Shown in pieces: positions 6,287-8,834 of a stretch of 8,834 nucleotides of DNA. The position numbers were made by a program, and so were the translations under genes. The notes under the pieces are model-generated. The model made no database searches. It was not told where the DNA came from and was given only the letters and a program-made list of their open reading frames with translations. Where the stretch lies: contig DAHVAB010000083.1 in assembly GCA_027314825.1 (NCBI GenBank), positions 1 through 8,834 of the forward strand, read 5' to 3'. The number at the start of each line of letters is the position of its first letter. Within the stretch, counting starts at the first letter, position 1. Origin of the DNA: Solirubrobacterales bacterium. Lineage in GTDB: Bacteria; Actinomycetota; Thermoleophilia; Solirubrobacterales; Solirubrobacteraceae.

Positions 6287-7958
6287 TCGCGCCCTCCGAG
6301 GCCGAGCCGACCAGCTTCGCGTACTTGGCGATCGCCACCTCCAGCTCCCCGTCGGCGTGCCGCGGCGGGGTGTAGGCGGCCAGGCGCCGCTCGATCTCCT
6401 CGTCGGACAGAGCGACGTCGATCCGGCGGGCGTCCACATCGATCGTGACCTGATCGCCGTCCGCGATCGCGCCGATCGGGCCGCCGCGGGCCGCCTCCGG
6501 CGCGATATGGGCAGCCATGAACCCGTGGGTGGCCCCGGAGAAGCGGCCGTCCGTTATGAGGGCGACGCTCTCGCCCAGCCCCTCGCCGACGATCGCCGCG
6601 GTGACGGCGAGCATCTCCCTCATTCCCGGCCCGCCTGCCGGCCCCTCACCGCGGATCACGACGACGTCCCCCTCTCCGATCTTCCGGGCGAGCACGGCGG
6701 CCATCGCGGCCTCCTCGCCGTCGAAGACGCGCGCGGGGCCGGTGTGCAGGCGGCGCTCGTGGCCGGCCAGCTTCACCACGCACCCTTCCGGCGCCACGTT
6801 GCCTTTCAGGATCGCGAAGCCGCCGGTCTCCTTGATCGGATCCGAGACCGGGTGCACGACCTGCTGTCCCTCGGCCTCCTGCGCCTCCTGGGCATGCTCG
6901 CCGATCGTTCGTCCCGTCACCGTGATCGCGTCGCCGTTCAGGATGCCGGCCTCCGCGAGCCTGCTGAGCACGAGCGGCACGCCGCCGGCACGGTAGAGGT
7001 CGACGGCCACATAGCGCCCGCCCGGCTGCAGGTCGCAGAGCAGCGGGGTGCGCTGCGAGATCTCGTCGAACTCATCGATCGAGAGCGGTACGCCCATCTC
7101 CCTGGCGACCGCCAGAAGATGCAGCACGCCGTTGGTGGACCCTCCGCTCGTCGCGACCGCTGCGATCGCGTTCTGGAGCGCCTGCCTGGTGATGATCTCG
7201 CTCGGACGGCGGCCGTCGCGCAGCACCTCCATCACAAGCTCCCCCGCCTGCCTGGCCACCTCCAGCTTGCGGCCGTCCTCGGCCGGCACCATCGACGAGC
7301 CCGCCGGCGAGATCCCCAGCACCTCGAAGGCCATCGCCATCGTGTTCGCGGTGAACTGTCCCCCGCAGGCGCCCGCTCCCGGCGAGGCGACCTCCTCCAG
7401 CTCATGCAGCTCCTGCTCTGTGATCCTGCCGGCCGCGTGGGCGCCGACCGCCTCGAAGACCTGCTGGATCGTGACGTCCTGCCCCTTGTAGTGGCCCGGC
7501 CTGATCGAGCCGCCGTAGAGCATCAGCGACGGGATGTCCAGGCGGGCTAGCGCCATCACGGTGCCGGGGATCGTCTTGTCGCAGCCGGAGATCGCGACGA
7601 TCGCGTCGAAGCGGTGCGCCGAGGCGACCAGCTCGATCGAGTCGGCGATCAGATCCCTGGAGACCAGCGACGCCCTCATCCCGGCGGTGCCCATCGTGAT
7701 CCCGTCGGAGATCGCGATCGTGTTCAGCTCCATCGGCGTGCCGCCGGCCGCCCTGATCCCCTCCTTCACCTTCGCCGCCAGCACCCGGTTGTTGAAGTTG
7801 CACGGCATCGTCTCTATCCAGGAGTGGGCGACCCCCACGATCGGCTTGGCCAGATCCTCGGCCGAGTAGCCGATGCCGTGCAGATAGGCCCTCGCCGCCG
7901 CCCGCTCGGGGCCGTCGGTCAGGGCGCGGCTGCGATGCTTGACGTCGAAGCTGCTCAC
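6276..7958 (-). CDS. ilvD: Dihydroxy-acid dehydratase
   Basis: IlvD converts 2,3-dihydroxy-isovalerate and 2,3-dihydroxy-3-methylvalerate to the 2-oxo acids that precede valine, leucine and isoleucine. From GTG 7958 the protein is 560 residues, normal for the family. The three iron-sulfur cysteines are visible: Cys53 (MPCNFN), Cys126 (SGCDKTIPG) and Cys198 (GACGGQFTANTMA). The C-terminal DGRFSGATHG carries the catalytic Ser474. The frame runs 24 codons further up to GTG 8030, but that stretch is Arg/Pro-rich and unlike the family, whereas residues from about 5 (DVKHRSRALTDG) match typical IlvD N-termini. GTG 7958 also has a TAGTGT box eight bases upstream, which suggests a leaderless mRNA; a GGGAGG further up is 14 bases away, too far for ideal use. 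Other ilv genes are not next to it, and it seems to be transcribed alone after the upstream terminator. The 3' end overlaps the convergent hydrolase gene. Confidence 0.95.
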   Translation of the reverse strand: MSSFDVKHRSRALTDGPERAAARAYLHGIGYSAEDLAKPIVGVAHSWIETMPCNFNNRVLAAKVKEGIRAAGGTPMELNTIAISDGITMGTAGMRASLVSRDLIADSIELVASAHRFDAIVAISGCDKTIPGTVMALARLDIPSLMLYGGSIRPGHYKGQDVTIQQVFEAVGAHAAGRITEQELHELEEVASPGAGACGGQFTANTMAMAFEVLGISPAGSSMVPAEDGRKLEVARQAGELVMEVLRDGRRPSEIITRQALQNAIAAVATSGGSTNGVLHLLAVAREMGVPLSIDEFDEISQRTPLLCDLQPGGRYVAVDLYRAGGVPLVLSRLAEAGILNGDAITVTGRTIGEHAQEAQEAEGQQVVHPVSDPIKETGGFAILKGNVAPEGCVVKLAGHERRLHTGPARVFDGEEAAMAAVLARKIGEGDVVVIRGEGPAGGPGMREMLAVTAAIVGEGLGESVALITDGRFSGATHGFMAAHIAPEAARGGPIGAIADGDQVTIDVDARRIDVALSDEEIERRLAAYTPPRHADGELEVAIAKYAKLVGSASEGAITR

Positions 7959-7966
7959 GGCGGCGA

Positions 7967-7972
7967 ACACTA
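7967..7972 (-). promoter_or_regulatory. Candidate -10 box of ilvD
   Basis: TAGTGT on the minus strand ends eight bases before GTG 7958, the same spacing as the TACATT box of the alpha/beta hydrolase gene. It would place the transcription start on or next to the start codon. No good -35 is seen 17-18 bp further up. The rest of the 156-bp gap between ilvD and the membrane-protein gene (7959-8114) holds the terminator at 8048-8097 and nothing else I can recognise. Confidence 0.4.
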
Positions 7973-8047
7973 CCTCCCAGCCCGGTCGCGCGAGGCGAGC
8001 GTCGCCGGGCCGGTCCAGAGAGCGCACCACGCGACCCGCGCTCCCTC

Positions 8048-8097
8048 AAAAAAACAAGGCTGCTCGCGCCACCCCGCCGCGCTCGCGCGCGGGAGCC
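8048..8097 (-). terminator. Likely rho-independent terminator after the membrane-anchored protein gene
   Basis: On the minus strand, 17 bp after the stop of the membrane-protein gene, GGCT (8097-8094) pairs with AGCC (8061-8058) and an inner CGCGC pairs with GCGCG, with a small internal loop and a GC-rich apical part. TTG and seven T residues follow (8054-8048). This is the only long A/T run in the window. The stem is imperfect, but position and T-tract fit a terminator that separates this gene from ilvD. Confidence 0.6.
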
Positions 8098-8114
8098 TCT
8101 CGACCTGGCCGGCC

Positions 8115-8741
8115 CTAAGCCGTCCCCTTCACCGCCGCCTCGCCGAGCCGCTCGCGCTCCCAGCGCGCGAGGCGACGGAGGTCGCGCCTCACCATCGCAG
8201 GGTCGACCTGACGGCCCGGCAGGTGCATGTTCGCGTCGGCGATCAGCCGCCTCTCGTCGGCCCGCAGCGCCATCCACTTCGCGAGCACGTCATCGGAGGC
8301 GGGCAATCTCGTGCTCCCGTAAGGCCTCGTGCGATCCGGGAACGCCACGCAGTACTCGTTGAGCATGGCGCCCGTCTGCGGCAGGTAGGCGACGATCGGC
8401 CGGTGCGGATAGATCAGGTAGGCATAGTCGGCGTGGGCGGCCTGCTCGGAGGCGCTCGGCGCTCGGCTGCCGCGCAGCCTCGGCCGTCCCGACAGCGAGC
8501 CCCACACGCGCAGGAAGCCGAGATCGCGGTACATCTCCCACTCCTGCTCGTTCACACAGGAGCGCAGCAGCTCCCGCGCCTTCTGCTCCGCGCGCAGCTC
8601 CCTGCCAGGGTCATACCCGGCGGGCTCGGCGCCGGGGCGGCGGCGCAGGCCCGCCCTGATCGACCGCCAGATCCGCGGCAGCGCCAGCTGGGCGATCAAC
8701 GTGGCGAGCACGATCCCCATCGAGCCGAGCGCGAGCACCAT
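8115..8741 (-). CDS. Conserved-looking membrane-anchored protein of unknown function
   Basis: The protein has 208 residues. Residues 2-22 are hydrophobic (MVLALGSMGIVLATLIAQLAL) and followed by an Arg-rich stretch (24-35), which fits a single N-terminal membrane anchor with the remainder in the cytoplasm. The soluble part has an orderly composition, with segments such as NEQEWEMYRDLGFLRVWG, YAYLIYPHRPIVAYLP, LNEYCVAFPD and DVLAKWMAL, and ends in a charged helical tail. I do not recognise a catalytic motif or a named family. The aromatic and Pro-containing blocks look like a folded domain. ATG 8741 is preceded by TAGGGT seven bases upstream, which is also a possible leaderless promoter; an in-frame ATG at residue 8 is an alternative start. 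It begins 10 bp after the stop of the partial frame at the right edge and ends in a likely terminator. Confidence 0.75.
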   Translation of the reverse strand: MVLALGSMGIVLATLIAQLALPRIWRSIRAGLRRRPGAEPAGYDPGRELRAEQKARELLRSCVNEQEWEMYRDLGFLRVWGSLSGRPRLRGSRAPSASEQAAHADYAYLIYPHRPIVAYLPQTGAMLNEYCVAFPDRTRPYGSTRLPASDDVLAKWMALRADERRLIADANMHLPGRQVDPAMVRRDLRRLARWERERLGEAAVKGTA

Positions 8742-8751
8742 CGCCGCGACC

Positions 8752-8834
8752 CTACCGGCACGCCCCGCCCGCAGCGCGGGGGAAGAAGATCACCCGCTCC
8801 GCGTCGCGGGGCACCTCCTCGAAGCTCCTGACCA
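8752..8834 (-). CDS. 3' end of an unidentified gene (partial)
   Basis: On the minus strand a frame enters from the right edge and ends at TAG 8754-8752 after 26 codons (the last residues are FFPRAAGGACR). All but one of its sense codons end in G or C, the same bias as the proven genes here, which supports real coding. It stops 10 bp before the start of the membrane-protein gene, as expected for a neighbour on the same strand. Too little is visible to name the product, and a short frame of this kind could still be chance. Confidence 0.45.
   Translation of the reverse strand, partial: VRSFEEVPRDAERVIFFPRAAGGACR

Overview
The window is very GC-rich, with G or C at nearly every third codon position, short intergenic gaps and several genes that lack a Shine-Dalgarno site. 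The protein set (a FliA/WhiG-type sigma factor beside a XerC-type recombinase, an EF-G-like paralogue and a two-CxxC protein) suggests a high-GC actinobacterium. The sigma factor and IlvD read most like Thermoleophilia/Solirubrobacterales proteins, but that placement is an impression from memory, not a search result. No rRNA, tRNA, CRISPR array, insertion sequence or prophage was seen.

Left two thirds, minus strand (5331 down to 1): five genes in a row look like one transcription unit. They are a HAD-family deoxyribonucleotidase-like protein, a XerC/XerD-type tyrosine recombinase, a FliA/WhiG-family sigma factor whose start overlaps the recombinase end by 26 bp, an EF-G-like GTPase with altered G3 and G4 motifs, and a two-CxxC putative zinc-binding protein that runs off the left edge. 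Gaps are 45, -26, 75 and 48 bp.

Middle, plus strand: one alpha/beta hydrolase (5357-6286) is transcribed divergently from the nucleotidase across only 25 bp. An AT-rich patch there can supply a -10 element to each strand. Its 3' end overlaps the convergent ilvD gene by 11 bp.

Right end, minus strand: the 3' end of an unidentified frame, a conserved-looking membrane-anchored protein of unknown function with a likely terminator, then ilvD (dihydroxy-acid dehydratase, branched-chain amino acid synthesis).

Most of the window is housekeeping. The points most worth checking are the non-canonical GTPase motifs of the EF-G-like protein (DTPGE and NMLD in place of DTPGH and NKxD), alanine-rich insertions in two otherwise conserved proteins, and a recurring TAnnnT box 7-10 nt before start codons that lack ribosome binding sites, which suggests leaderless mRNAs. 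I found no clear new multi-gene system.
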